From Solirubrobacteraceae bacterium (GTDB lineage: Bacteria > Actinomycetota > Thermoleophilia > Solirubrobacterales > Solirubrobacteraceae), in contig JADGPM010000315.1 in assembly GCA_017882425.1 (NCBI GenBank), positions 1 through 32,667 of the forward strand: 32,667 bases of DNA. The letters are read 5' to 3'. Each line of letters starts with the position of its first letter. The stretch's first letter is position 1. The notes beneath the pieces are model-generated. The model ran no database searches. It was not told the DNA's origin and saw only the letters and a list, made by a program, of their open reading frames with translations. Both the position numbers and the translations under genes were made by a program. Below are positions 24,072 through 32,097 of this stretch, one piece after another.

Positions 24072-25040
24072 TCATCGGATTGACGCTCGATAGAGCGTGA
24101 ATCCGATCGCCGCGCACACGATGGCGATGATCCAGAACCGCAGGATGATCTTCGTCTCCGACCATCCCCGCATCTCGAAGTGGTGGTGGATCGGGGCCAT
24201 CAGGAACACCCGCCGGCGCCACGTCTGGAACGTGAACACCTGGATGATCACGCTCAGCGCCTCCATCACGAAGATGCCGCCGAGCAGCACGAGCAGGAAC
24301 GACGTGTTCGTCATCACCGCCATCCCGCCGATCGCTCCGCCGAGGCCCAGCGAGCCGGTGTCCCCCATGAAGATCGTCGCCGGGAACGCGTTGTACCAGA
24401 GGAATCCCACGCAGGCGCCGACCACGCACGCGCTCAGCAGCGCCAGGTCGGACTCCCCCGTCGTCAGGTACGTGATGCCGATGTACGCGAGCATCACGAT
24501 GCCCGCGCAGCCCGCGGCGAGGCCGTCGAGGCCGTCGGTCAGGTTCACGGCGCTCGTCGTGCCCGCGATCACGAGGTAGACGAGCACCGGGAAGAAGACC
24601 CCGAGGTCGACGCTCGCGTCGACGACCCGCAGGCGCACGGTCGTGGAGATCCCCGCCTTCTGCGTGGCGACCCACCACAGCGCGAGCGAGATGATCACGG
24701 TGAGGACGAGCTTCGTGCGCCCGCGCAGGCCGAGCGAGCGGCGCCGCACGATCTTCGTGTAGTCGTCGGCGAACCCGATCCCCGCGCACGCCACGGCCGT
24801 GCCGTAGACGCCCACCGCGCGCCACTCGTAGTTCGAGAGCACGAGGAACGGCACCGAGATCGCCAGGAAGATGATGATCCCGCCCATCGTCGGCGTGCCG
24901 GCCTTCGTGTGGTGGCCGGCCGGGCCCTCTTCGCGGATCGTCTGGCCGAACTCGCGGTCGTGGAGGAAGGCGATGAAACGCGGGGACAGGAAGACGCAGA
25001 GCAGCAGCGCGACCGTCCCGCCGATGAGGACCTCCCCCAT
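24072..25040 (-). CDS. mraY: Phospho-N-acetylmuramoyl-pentapeptide transferase
   Basis: Integral membrane enzyme (322 aa, about ten helices) that moves phospho-MurNAc-pentapeptide to undecaprenyl phosphate, giving lipid I. Signatures: GPAGHHTKAGTPTMGG (39-54), FADDYTK (90-96) with the Mg-binding aspartates, NLTDGLDGLAAG, FPATIFMGDTGSLGLGG and MAPIHHHFEMRGW. The length is slightly short of the ~360 aa of E. coli MraY but usual for Gram-positives. ATG 25038-25040 shares its A with the murF stop (TGATG), implying coupled translation. A long hairpin follows the stop codon. Confidence 0.97.
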   Translation of the reverse strand: MGEVLIGGTVALLLCVFLSPRFIAFLHDREFGQTIREEGPAGHHTKAGTPTMGGIIIFLAISVPFLVLSNYEWRAVGVYGTAVACAGIGFADDYTKIVRRRSLGLRGRTKLVLTVIISLALWWVATQKAGISTTVRLRVVDASVDLGVFFPVLVYLVIAGTTSAVNLTDGLDGLAAGCAGIVMLAYIGITYLTTGESDLALLSACVVGACVGFLWYNAFPATIFMGDTGSLGLGGAIGGMAVMTNTSFLLVLLGGIFVMEALSVIIQVFTFQTWRRRVFLMAPIHHHFEMRGWSETKIILRFWIIAIVCAAIGFTLYRASIR

Positions 25041-26368
25041 CAGGCGCGCTCCGCCTGCACGCCCGGGGCGTCGGCGAGCGCCTCGGCGACGACCTCGAGC
25101 CCGACTCCGCGCGAGGCCTTGACGAGCACCGTGTCGCCGTCGCGCAGCAGGCCCGGCAGCGCCCGCGCGGCGTCCGCGGCGCCCGCGAGCGCTGTCGCAC
25201 CCGCACCGAACGCCTCGGCGGCGGCCTGCGCGAGCGGACCGACGGTCACGAGCAGCTCGACCCCGGCGGTGCGGGCGTGCCGGCCGAGCTGCGCGTGGAA
25301 GGTGCGCTCCTGCGACCCGAGCTCGAGCATGTCGCCGAGCACGGCGACGCGTCGCGCGCGCGCCGTCTCGGCCAGGTCGTCGAGGGCGGCCCGCATCGAC
25401 ATCGGATTGGCGTTGTAGCAGTCGTTGATGACGACGATGTCGCGCCCGAGCTCGATCCGCTGCCCGCGCATGCGCGAGAGCGCGACGCGGACCGCACCCG
25501 CGGGCTCGACGCCAATCGCCCGCGCGGCGGCCAGCGCGGCAAGCGCGTTGAGGCGCATGTGGGCCGAGTCGAACGGCAGCGTGAGGCGCTCGGGCAGGGT
25601 GTCGACGTCGCCGCCGGGCCCGAAGGTCACGGTGATGACGTCACCGCGGGCGTAGGGGTCCAGCAGCGCCTCGCCGGCGGGGACGACGGCCGTCCCGCCC
25701 GCGGGCAGCGCGCCCAGCAGCTCGGCCTTCGTGCGGGCGATCGCCTCGATGCTGCCGAGCAGCTCGAGATGCACGGGGCCGATGTTCACGACGACGCCCA
25801 CGTCGGGGCGCGCGATCGCCGCCAGCTCGGCGATCTGGCCGCCGCCGCGCATCGCCATCTCCAGGACGAGCACCTCCGTGCCGGCGGGCGCGCCGAGGAT
25901 CGTCAGCGGCAGGCCGATCTCGGTGTTGAGGTTCTGCTCGGTCGCCACCACCCGGCGGTAGGGCTCGAGCATGCCGCGCAGGATGTCCTTCGTCGACGTC
26001 TTCCCCGTCGAGCCGGTGATGCCGATCACCGCGCATCCGAGCTCCTGGCGCCATGCGGTCGCCAGGCGCTGGAGGGCGGCCAGCGGGTCGGGCGCGGCGA
26101 GCAGCGCCCCCGGAGCCGTCCCGCTCGCCGCCGCGGCGTGCTCGGGCGAGGCCAGCGCCCCCCAGGCGCCCGCGGCGAGCGCCGCGGCGGCGAACGTCCC
26201 GCCGTCGGCGTGCACACCGGGCAGGCCGACGAAGAGGTCCCCGGGCCCCGCGTCGCGCGAGTCGATGACGACCCGCTGCGGGCCGCGGTCCCCGGGCCCG
26301 GCGGATGCGGGCGCGACCAGCCGGGCGCCCGCCTCCCGGGCGACGCGCTCCGCGTCCCAGCCGCGCAT
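25040..26368 (-). CDS. murF: UDP-MurNAc-tripeptide--D-alanyl-D-alanine ligase
   Basis: Final cytosolic Mur ligase, 442 aa, adding the D-Ala-D-Ala dipeptide. The N-terminal domain has VVIDSRDAGPGDLFVGLPG, the ATP loop is GSTGKTST (119-126), and then follow TEQNLNTEIGLPLT, LEMAMRGGGQI, NIGPVHLELLGS, INDCYNANPMSM and VLGDMLELG, all diagnostic of MurF. ATG 26366-26368 overlaps the murE stop by one base as TGATG, and the stop overlaps mraY in the same way. D-Ala-D-Ala ligase (ddl) is not in this window. Confidence 0.97.
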   Translation of the reverse strand: MRGWDAERVAREAGARLVAPASAGPGDRGPQRVVIDSRDAGPGDLFVGLPGVHADGGTFAAAALAAGAWGALASPEHAAAASGTAPGALLAAPDPLAALQRLATAWRQELGCAVIGITGSTGKTSTKDILRGMLEPYRRVVATEQNLNTEIGLPLTILGAPAGTEVLVLEMAMRGGGQIAELAAIARPDVGVVVNIGPVHLELLGSIEAIARTKAELLGALPAGGTAVVPAGEALLDPYARGDVITVTFGPGGDVDTLPERLTLPFDSAHMRLNALAALAAARAIGVEPAGAVRVALSRMRGQRIELGRDIVVINDCYNANPMSMRAALDDLAETARARRVAVLGDMLELGSQERTFHAQLGRHARTAGVELLVTVGPLAQAAAEAFGAGATALAGAADAARALPGLLRDGDTVLVKASRGVGLEVVAEALADAPGVQAERA

Positions 26369-27798
26369 CAGCCGCGCACCGCCTGCAGCGCCGCGCGCGC
26401 GACGGCGACGTCGTCGAACTCGAGCTTCACGCCATCGGCCAGCTCCTGGCCCTGCTCGTGGCCCTTGCCCGCCACGACCACGACGTCGCCGGCCACGGCG
26501 AGCTCGACCGCGCGGGTGATCGCGGCGCGGCGGTCCTCGATCGCCTCGACCTCCGCCGCCGCGCCCGCCGGGATCCCCCCGAGGATCTGCGCGATGATCG
26601 CGTCCGGGTCCTCCGAGCGCGGGTTGTCGGAGGTCACGATCGCGACATCGGCCTCCTGTGCGGCGATCGCGCCCATCAGGGGACGCTTGCCGCGGTCGCG
26701 GTCCCCGCCGCAGCCGAAGACGGCGATGACGCGCCTGCCCGCGATCCCGCGGGCAGCCCGCAGGACGTTCTCCAGGGAGTCGGGCGTGTGCGCGTAGTCG
26801 ACGAGCAGGGCGAAGTCCTGGCCCTCCTCGACGGGCTCGAAGCGCCCCGGCGCGCGCCCGGCGTCCGGCAGCGCGGCCGCGATCGTCGCGTCGTCGACGC
26901 CGAGCGCGCGTGCCACGGCGATCGCGCAGAGAGCGTTCAGCACGTTGAAGCGGCCCGGCATCGACGTGCGCAGCGCGAGCCCCGCGGCGGTGAACGACGA
27001 CCCCGACAGGCCGGTCTCGACGTCGGTGGCGCGCAGCGCGGCGTCGGCGCTGTCGATCCCGACGGTCAGCGCATCCGGGAACTCCTCGGCCAGTCGGCGC
27101 CCGCACGGGTCGTCGAGGTTGACCACGCGCAGCGCGGGATCCTCGAGGAAGAGCCGGCGCTTGGCCTGGAAGTACTCCTCCATCGAGGGATGGAAGTCGA
27201 GGTGGTCCTGGGTGAGGTTCGTGAAGACGGCGGCCGCCCAGTGGATCGCGTCGGCACGGTGCAGCGAGAGCGCATGCGAGCTGACCTCCATGACGCAGGC
27301 GCGGTCCCCGCCGGCGAGCATCTGCGCGAAGGTCGCCTGCAGGTCGACCGCCTCGGGTGTCGTGCGCACCGCGGCGGAGCGCTCCCCGGCGACGATCTGC
27401 GCCACCGTGCCGAGCAGGCCGGTCTGCATGCCGCCGGCCTCGAGCAGCGAGTGCAGCAGGAAGGCGGTGGTCGTCTTGCCGTTCGTGCCGGTGATCCCGA
27501 CGACCTTCAGGCGGGCCGTCGGGTCGCCGGCCAGGCGAGCGGCCGCGGGCGCCATCGCCGCGCGCGCGTCCGGCACGAGGATCTCGGGCACCCCGAGCCC
27601 CAGCGGGCGCTCGACGACGAGTGCGACGGCCCCCCGCGCGATCGCGTCGGGCGCGAAGTCGTGCCCGTCGCGCGTGAACCCCGGGACGCAGACGAACGCG
27701 GTGCCCGGGGCGACGACGCGGTTGTCGTAGGCGAGGGCGCGGACCTCGACGCCGGGCGCGTCGGGCGCAGCATCGCCGAAGAGCTCGCGCAGCGTCAT
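26368..27798 (-). CDS. murE: UDP-MurNAc-L-Ala-D-Glu--meso-DAP ligase
   Basis: Mur ligase of 476 aa adding the third residue of the stem peptide. ATP loop GTNGKTTT (104-111), TTPEAVDLQ, EVSSHALSLHR, NLTQDHLDFHPSMEEYFQAK with K213 as the probable carbamylated lysine, and VDYAHTPDSLENVL. The substrate motif DNPR (391-394, in TSDNPRSEDPD) marks meso-diaminopimelate specificity; lysine-type enzymes have a different tetrapeptide. So the wall is predicted to be mDAP type. Start ATG 27796-27798, 32 bases after ftsI; no strong ribosome-binding site is seen. The stop overlaps murF. Confidence 0.97.
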   Translation of the reverse strand: MTLRELFGDAAPDAPGVEVRALAYDNRVVAPGTAFVCVPGFTRDGHDFAPDAIARGAVALVVERPLGLGVPEILVPDARAAMAPAAARLAGDPTARLKVVGITGTNGKTTTAFLLHSLLEAGGMQTGLLGTVAQIVAGERSAAVRTTPEAVDLQATFAQMLAGGDRACVMEVSSHALSLHRADAIHWAAAVFTNLTQDHLDFHPSMEEYFQAKRRLFLEDPALRVVNLDDPCGRRLAEEFPDALTVGIDSADAALRATDVETGLSGSSFTAAGLALRTSMPGRFNVLNALCAIAVARALGVDDATIAAALPDAGRAPGRFEPVEEGQDFALLVDYAHTPDSLENVLRAARGIAGRRVIAVFGCGGDRDRGKRPLMGAIAAQEADVAIVTSDNPRSEDPDAIIAQILGGIPAGAAAEVEAIEDRRAAITRAVELAVAGDVVVVAGKGHEQGQELADGVKLEFDDVAVARAALQAVRG

Positions 27799-27830
27799 CG
27801 CCTCGGAGCGTACCCGCGCGCCGGGCGCGA

Positions 27831-29492
27831 TCAGTGCGGCGGGATGCGCAGGTAGGGGAGCGCGAACTGCGCGATCTTCTGGAAGGCGGGCGCCGCGACC
27901 TGCCCACCGTAGATCGCGCCCTGCGGCTCGTCGACCATCACGGCGACGAGCACGCGCGGGTGTGCCGCGGGCGCCATCCCGACGAACGAGGCGACGTACT
28001 TCTGGTCGGAGTACTTGCCGGTCGCCGTGTCGAACTTGTTCGCCGTGCCGGTCTTGCCCGCGAGCTGGTAGCCCGGGATCGAGACCTCGCTCGCCGTGCC
28101 CCCGGGCGCCAGGACGCCCTCGAGCATCTTGCGCACGTCCGCGGCGACGCTGCCGGAGATGACGCGGTGGCCCACCGGCTCCCGCACGGCCCTGCCGTTG
28201 ATGGCCGAGATGATGTGCGGCTTGCGCAGGATCCCGCCGTTGGCGATCGCCGAGTACGCGGCGGCCATCTGGATCGGGGTGACGAGCTCGCCCTGGCCGA
28301 TCGGGAGGTTGCCCATCGACGAGCCGGAGTACTTGTTCAGCGGGAGCACGAGCCCCTGTTCCTCGCCGGGCAGATCGACGCGTGTCTGCGTGCCGAACCC
28401 GAACGTGCGCACCCAGTGGTCGAAGCGCCGGGCGCCCAGGCGCTGGCCGATCATGATCGCGCCGACGTTGCTGGACTTCGCGAGGATCCCGGCGGTGTCG
28501 AGCGTCTCCCAGCCGCGGGCCTCGGCGTCGTGGATCGTGCGGTCGGCGACCTGGATCTGCGGCGGCAGGTTGAACGACGTGGTGGGGGTGACGGCGCCGT
28601 CCTGCAGCGCACCCGCGACGGTGAAGGCCTTGAAGGTCGAGCCCGGCTCGTACGGGAAGCCGACGGCGCGGTTCTCGAGCGCCCACGACGGCGCGGAGCC
28701 CGGCCTGTTCGCGTTGACGCGCGGCCAGTTGGCCATCGAGAGGATCTCGCCCGTGCGCGGGTCCATCACGATCGCGGTCGCGCCCTTGGGCCGGTAGGTC
28801 TCGCCGACGCCCTGGAGGACCTCCTCGGTGCGCTCCTGGAGCTGCGCATCGAGCGTCAGGCGCAGCTGCTCGCCGGGGGCCGCGCGGTGCACGTCGCGCA
28901 CCTGGATGGTCTGCCGGCCGCCGTCGAGGACCGAGCGCTGCACGCCGTCACTGCCGTGCAGGAGCTTGTCGCGCGCGTACTCCAGGCCGAACAGCCCCTT
29001 CCCGTCGACGCCGACGGCGCCGACCACCTGGGACGCCAGCATCCCGCGCGGGTAGGTGCGCAGCGAGCCGGGCGTGAGGTCGATCCCCGCGATGCCGAGC
29101 GCCTTGACGCGGTCGGCGGTCGAGGCGGGAACGCGCCGGCCGAGGTAGACGAAGCCGGTGTCGCGCCGCGCGAGCTCCTGGGTGAGCTGCGCGACGGGGA
29201 CGCCGAGCACCGGCGCGATCTTCGCCGCGGCGCGGACCGGGTCCCTGACGAGGTAGGGGGTCGCCGAGATGTCGTCGGCGGGCTCGGACGTGGCCAGGGG
29301 GACTCCCCCCCGGTCCACGATGGAGCCGCGGCGCGCCGGCAGGGTCTGCTGGGAGACCTGCTGCGATGACGCGGCGCTGGAGAGGCTGCCGCCCCTGATG
29401 ACGCCCATGTACGTCGCGCGCAGCGCGGCGATCGACAGCAGCGCGAGGAACGCGGCGAAGAGCAGCCCGATGCGGCGTTCGACGAGCGCCAC
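27831..29492 (-). CDS. ftsI: Septal class B penicillin-binding protein FtsI (PBP3)
   Basis: D,D-transpeptidase of 553 aa that cross-links septal peptidoglycan with FtsW. A short cytoplasmic start and one membrane helix (about 8-28) precede the pedestal domain (RRGSIVDRGGVPLA). The transpeptidase domain has EPGSTFK with S285 and K288, SSN at 340-342 and KTGTAN with K480. No PASTA domains follow; it ends at YLRIPPH. The start is GTG 29490-29492 with AGGGG five bases upstream, 16 bases after the FtsL-like stop. Division-specific identity comes from the cluster position. Confidence 0.95.
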   Translation of the reverse strand: MALVERRIGLLFAAFLALLSIAALRATYMGVIRGGSLSSAASSQQVSQQTLPARRGSIVDRGGVPLATSEPADDISATPYLVRDPVRAAAKIAPVLGVPVAQLTQELARRDTGFVYLGRRVPASTADRVKALGIAGIDLTPGSLRTYPRGMLASQVVGAVGVDGKGLFGLEYARDKLLHGSDGVQRSVLDGGRQTIQVRDVHRAAPGEQLRLTLDAQLQERTEEVLQGVGETYRPKGATAIVMDPRTGEILSMANWPRVNANRPGSAPSWALENRAVGFPYEPGSTFKAFTVAGALQDGAVTPTTSFNLPPQIQVADRTIHDAEARGWETLDTAGILAKSSNVGAIMIGQRLGARRFDHWVRTFGFGTQTRVDLPGEEQGLVLPLNKYSGSSMGNLPIGQGELVTPIQMAAAYSAIANGGILRKPHIISAINGRAVREPVGHRVISGSVAADVRKMLEGVLAPGGTASEVSIPGYQLAGKTGTANKFDTATGKYSDQKYVASFVGMAPAAHPRVLVAVMVDEPQGAIYGGQVAAPAFQKIAQFALPYLRIPPH

Positions 29493-29508
29493 TAGTGCCC
29501 CTGCGCCA

Positions 29509-30354
29509 TCAGCCGCCGACCGGAGCGGACACGCCGCCGCTCCCCGTCGTCGCCGGGGCCGCGGCCGGAGCGGGGGTCGGCGCCGGCGCGGAGGTGGGCG
29601 CCGTCACGCCCTGCGGCTGGGCGGGCGCCTGCGCCGTGGGCGCCGTGCCCTGGGTCTGGGTCGCCGGCGCCTGGGTCGCGGTGCTCGGGGGGGTGGCGGT
29701 CGCCGGCGTCGTGGTCCCCGTCGTCTGAGCGCTCGGCTGGCCGGTGTCGACGACGGCGGCGCCCGTCGGGGCGGGTGGCGCCGTCGTCTGCGCGGGGTCG
29801 GTGGCGGTCGACGCGGCCGCGGCGTCGCCGCCGGAGCAGGCGCCATGGGTGCGGGCGTCGAGGTAGCAGACGGCCCCCGCCCCCGGCATGACCATTCCGA
29901 GGGCCCCGGCGACGTCCTGGATGCGCTGACCGGCGTCGAGCTGGGCCAGCGATCCGCGCAGCCCTGCGTTGTCGCGCTCGAGCGCCTGTGCACGCTCGAC
30001 GTTCAGGCTGATGCCGGAGTTGAGCTTCAGCAGCGAGACCTGCAGGAAGACGAGCCCGAGCAGCAGGCCGGCGAACACGCCGATCCACATGCGCCCGCCG
30101 ACGAAGCCGCCGAGGCCGATGCGCCGCGTGACGGCGCTGAGCGACGGGCGCGGAAGGCGCAGCTCGATGCGCGGAAGCGCGGGAGCGGCGATCCGCCCGG
30201 TGACCGCGGTGGCGCGCATCGAGCTGCCGGAGATGCGCCGTGCGGCGCGCGGCGAGAGCGACCGGCGCAGGGTCCGGCGATGGCCGGGCTGCGCGGGCGC
30301 CCGGCGAGCGGTGCCCAGACGAGCGGCGGCCGTCGCGGCGGGGGGCGGCGTCAT
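29509..30354 (-). CDS. ftsL: FtsL-like septum protein with long Pro/Ala/Thr tail
   Basis: A 281-aa bitopic protein in the ftsL slot between rsmH and ftsI. A basic cytoplasmic region (1-87) leads to one membrane helix (about 88-108, WIGVFAGLLLGLVFLQ), a short coiled coil with leucine/asparagine-rich heptads (about 112-148), then the FtsL/DivIC-like end RIQDVAGALGMVMPGAGAVCYL. After residue 165 there are two cysteines (C163, C173) and a tail of about 105 residues almost wholly Pro, Ala, Thr, Gln and Gly, predicted to be outside the membrane. Normal FtsL is about 100-120 aa. The tail stops at VSAPVGG. ATG overlaps the rsmH stop as ATGA. FtsL identity rests on position and architecture. Confidence 0.85.
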   Translation of the reverse strand: MTPPPAATAAARLGTARRAPAQPGHRRTLRRSLSPRAARRISGSSMRATAVTGRIAAPALPRIELRLPRPSLSAVTRRIGLGGFVGGRMWIGVFAGLLLGLVFLQVSLLKLNSGISLNVERAQALERDNAGLRGSLAQLDAGQRIQDVAGALGMVMPGAGAVCYLDARTHGACSGGDAAAASTATDPAQTTAPPAPTGAAVVDTGQPSAQTTGTTTPATATPPSTATQAPATQTQGTAPTAQAPAQPQGVTAPTSAPAPTPAPAAAPATTGSGGVSAPVGG

Positions 30355-31316
30355 GCGGGTGATGCCTCCGTGGTGGGGAGCTTGAGCGCGCCGCGCAGGC
30401 GGGCGGAGCGCGAACGGGGGTTGGCGGCGAGCTCGTCGGCGCCGGGGGTCGCCCCGCCGCGGGCGAGCAGTTCGGCGCGCGGCTCACGGCCGCAGACGCA
30501 CACCGGCAGGTCGGGCGGGCAGATGCAACCGCGCTCGAGCTCGGCCAGGAAGCGCTTCACGCGACGGTCTTCCAGGGAATGGAACGAAATCCCTGCAAAG
30601 CGGCCGTTCTCGCGCAGCAGCTCCCAGGCCGCCGGAAGGGCCTCGTCGATCTGATCGAGCTCGTCGTTGACCGCGATGCGCAGCGCCTGGAAGACGCGCT
30701 TGGCCGGGTGGCCGGCGGCGAACCGGGCCGGGGTCGGGATCGCGTTCGTGACGACGTCGACGAGCTCGGTGGTGGTCTCGATCGGGGAGCGCTCGCGCTC
30801 GCGCACGATCGCGCGCGAGATCTGGCCGGCGTAGCGCTCTTCCCCGTACTCGCGGAAGACGCGCGCCAGGCGCCGCGCGTCCCACGAGGCGATGAGCTGG
30901 GCAGCGGTCGGGCCGGTGGTCGGGTCCATCCGCATGTCGAGCGGCGCGTCGGCGACGTAGGAGAAGCCGCGCTCTGCGGTGTCGATCTGCATCGACGAGA
31001 TCCCGAGGTCCAGGTAGACGATGTCCGCCCGCATGCCGTCCGCGCCGAGATCGGCGAGCGCCTCGGCGAACGGCGCGTGCACGAAGCGCGTGCGGCACGG
31101 GGCGCCGGCGGCGAACTCGGTGAACCGGCGCTCGGCCTCGGGGTCGCGGTCGATCGCGATGAGCAGGCCGTCCTCGCCGAGCCGCTCTGCGACCAGGCGC
31201 GCGTGGCCGCCGGCGCCGAACGTCGCGTCGACGGCCACCTCACCGGGCTGCGGGTCGAGCAGCGCGACGAGCTCGGCGGCCAGAACGGGAACGTGGTCGG
31301 CGGTCATGAGCGCCAT
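30351..31316 (-). CDS. rsmH: 16S rRNA (cytosine-N4) methyltransferase RsmH
   Basis: SAM-dependent methyltransferase, 321 aa, modifying N4 of C1402 in 16S rRNA (formerly MraW). It shows HVPVLAAELVALL, the SAM loop DATFGAGGHARLV, AIDRDPEA, DLGISSMQID, RGFSYVADAPLDMRMD, HPAKRVFQALRIAVNDEL and FHSLEDRRVKRF, all standard RsmH blocks. A cysteine cluster (CICPPDLPVCVCG) near the C-terminus is also typical. ATG 31314-31316 overlaps the mraZ stop by one base as TGATG; a second ATG three codons on (31305-31307) is also possible. The stop overlaps the FtsL-like gene. Confidence 0.97.
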   Translation of the reverse strand: MALMTADHVPVLAAELVALLDPQPGEVAVDATFGAGGHARLVAERLGEDGLLIAIDRDPEAERRFTEFAAGAPCRTRFVHAPFAEALADLGADGMRADIVYLDLGISSMQIDTAERGFSYVADAPLDMRMDPTTGPTAAQLIASWDARRLARVFREYGEERYAGQISRAIVRERERSPIETTTELVDVVTNAIPTPARFAAGHPAKRVFQALRIAVNDELDQIDEALPAAWELLRENGRFAGISFHSLEDRRVKRFLAELERGCICPPDLPVCVCGREPRAELLARGGATPGADELAANPRSRSARLRGALKLPTTEASPA

Positions 31317-31750
31317 CAGCTCGGCAGGCCGAACGCCGCGGTGATGTCGACGACGTCGGCGGTCAGGCGCTCGCTCTCCTGCGCCCAGCGCTCGCGGTTC
31401 CAGATCTCCAGGCAGGTGTCGTTGCCGTTGACGACGACGTCCTTGGTCACGCCCGCGTGCTCGAGCAGCTGCGCGGGCACCATGACCCGCCCGGCCCCGT
31501 CGATCGGGGTGAGGAAGGCGTTCGCGGAGAAGTAGCGGCGCAGGTTGCGCGCCTGCGGGGAGAGCGGGTTGAGCTGACCGAGCGCCGCCTCGACGAACGT
31601 GTCGTAGGCCTCCGGCGTCCAGACGCCGACGCAGGGCTCGATCGCCTTCGCGAGGACGACCTGGTCACCGAGCAGCCCGCGGAACCTCGAGGGAACCGTC
31701 AGCCGGTTCTTCGCGTCGAGGGTGTGGGGGTAGGTGCCGAGTAGTGCCAT
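31316..31750 (-). CDS. mraZ: Transcriptional regulator MraZ
   Basis: Small AbrB-fold DNA-binding protein of 144 aa, first gene of the dcw cluster. It has two tandem SpoVT/AbrB-like halves: MALLGTYPHTLDAKNRLTVP and RYFSANAFLTPIDGAGRVMV, each with the DxxGR/DAKNR-type loop. In E. coli and other bacteria MraZ forms rings and represses its own operon by binding TGGGN repeats separated by five bases. Such repeats lie in the promoter spacer just upstream, so autoregulation is likely here (inference). ATG 31748-31750; about 80 bases of leader. The ribosome-binding site is weak. Confidence 0.96.
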   Translation of the reverse strand: MALLGTYPHTLDAKNRLTVPSRFRGLLGDQVVLAKAIEPCVGVWTPEAYDTFVEAALGQLNPLSPQARNLRRYFSANAFLTPIDGAGRVMVPAQLLEHAGVTKDVVVNGNDTCLEIWNRERWAQESERLTADVVDITAAFGLPS

Positions 31751-31793
31751 GGCGCTCGCCGCTGCCCCGGGGCGAGAAGGAGATGCGGGCCGA

Positions 31794-31822
31794 GGTGGAG
31801 GAGTGGGAGGAGCCCCTCCACC
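31794..31822 (-). promoter_or_regulatory. Leader hairpin of mraZ mRNA
   Basis: GGTGGAGG and CCTCCACC pair over 8 bp with a 13-base loop in the untranslated leader of mraZ. A competing stem GGAGG/CCTCC can form from the same bases. On the plus strand the loop carries AGTGGGAGGA, identical to the MraZ-type box on the minus strand at 31853-31862. Confidence 0.45.
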
Positions 31823-31839
31823 CCGGTCCGCGTGGGGCG

Positions 31840-31868
31840 AACCTAACCCACTTCCTCCCACTACGCAA
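31840..31868 (-). promoter_or_regulatory. mraZ (dcw) promoter
   Basis: Minus strand TTGCGT (31863-31868), a 17-bp spacer and TAGGTT (31840-31845). The -10 fits the actinobacterial TAnnnT pattern; the -35 matches only TTG. Two MraZ-type heptamers fill the spacer exactly. The transcript would have a leader of about 80 bases. Confidence 0.6.
31846..31862 (-). promoter_or_regulatory. MraZ-binding direct repeats
   Basis: On the minus strand AGTGGGA (31856-31862) and AGTGGGT (31846-31852) are spaced exactly 10 bp apart and match the TGGGN-N5-TGGGN box known for MraZ. They occupy the spacer of the mraZ promoter. Two further TGGG half-sites lie upstream (TGGGG 31869-31873, TGGGA 31887-31891) but off register. 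Confidence 0.65.
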
Positions 31869-31934
31869 CCCCAGCCGCACAAATTTTCCCACGGCCCTCC
31901 CCGACGGGCCACTCCGCCTCCCGCGCGCGGCCCG

Positions 31935-31955
31935 AAAACCCCGATGCCGACGGGG
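31935..31955 (-). terminator. Terminator downstream of the Tad-type gene
   Basis: On the minus strand CCCCG, a seven-base loop and CGGGG are followed directly by TTTT. It lies 143 bases after the tad-like gene stop and before the dcw promoter, separating the two transcription units. The stem is short, so the call is moderate. Confidence 0.45.
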
Positions 31956-32077
31956 GTCGCGCCGGGCCGGCGCCCCGCCCGCGCAGACCCCGCCCGGCGC
32001 AGCCCCGCTTGCAGGACGGCGTTCCGCAGTGCGAATTGCAGGCCGGGCTGGCGTCCGTCCGCCTGCTGTGCATCGGC

Positions 32078-32097
32078 GTGGGAGGCCGTGGGAGGCC
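32078..32097 (+). repeat. Tandem decamer repeat, MraZ-box-like
   Basis: GTGGGAGGCC occurs twice in direct succession, ending directly beside the stop codon of the Tad-type gene. It fits TGGGN-N5-TGGGN exactly, but on the opposite strand from the mraZ promoter boxes and about 215 bp away. Confidence 0.5.

Larger units (their letters stand above)
31751..32097. other. Intergenic region upstream of the dcw cluster
   Basis: The 347 bases between mraZ and the Tad-type gene hold, from right to left, a tandem decamer repeat (32078-32097), a GC palindrome of 7 bp arms (31959-31973), a likely terminator (31935-31955), MraZ-type boxes and a promoter (31840-31892), and a leader hairpin (31794-31822). 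No coding gene is supported on either strand. Confidence 0.7.

Noticed and set aside
29492-30487. 331-codon minus frame overlapping the FtsL-like gene
   Set aside because: It is an Arg-rich alternative frame; the 29509-30354 frame has the membrane helix, coiled coil and conserved FtsL-like end.
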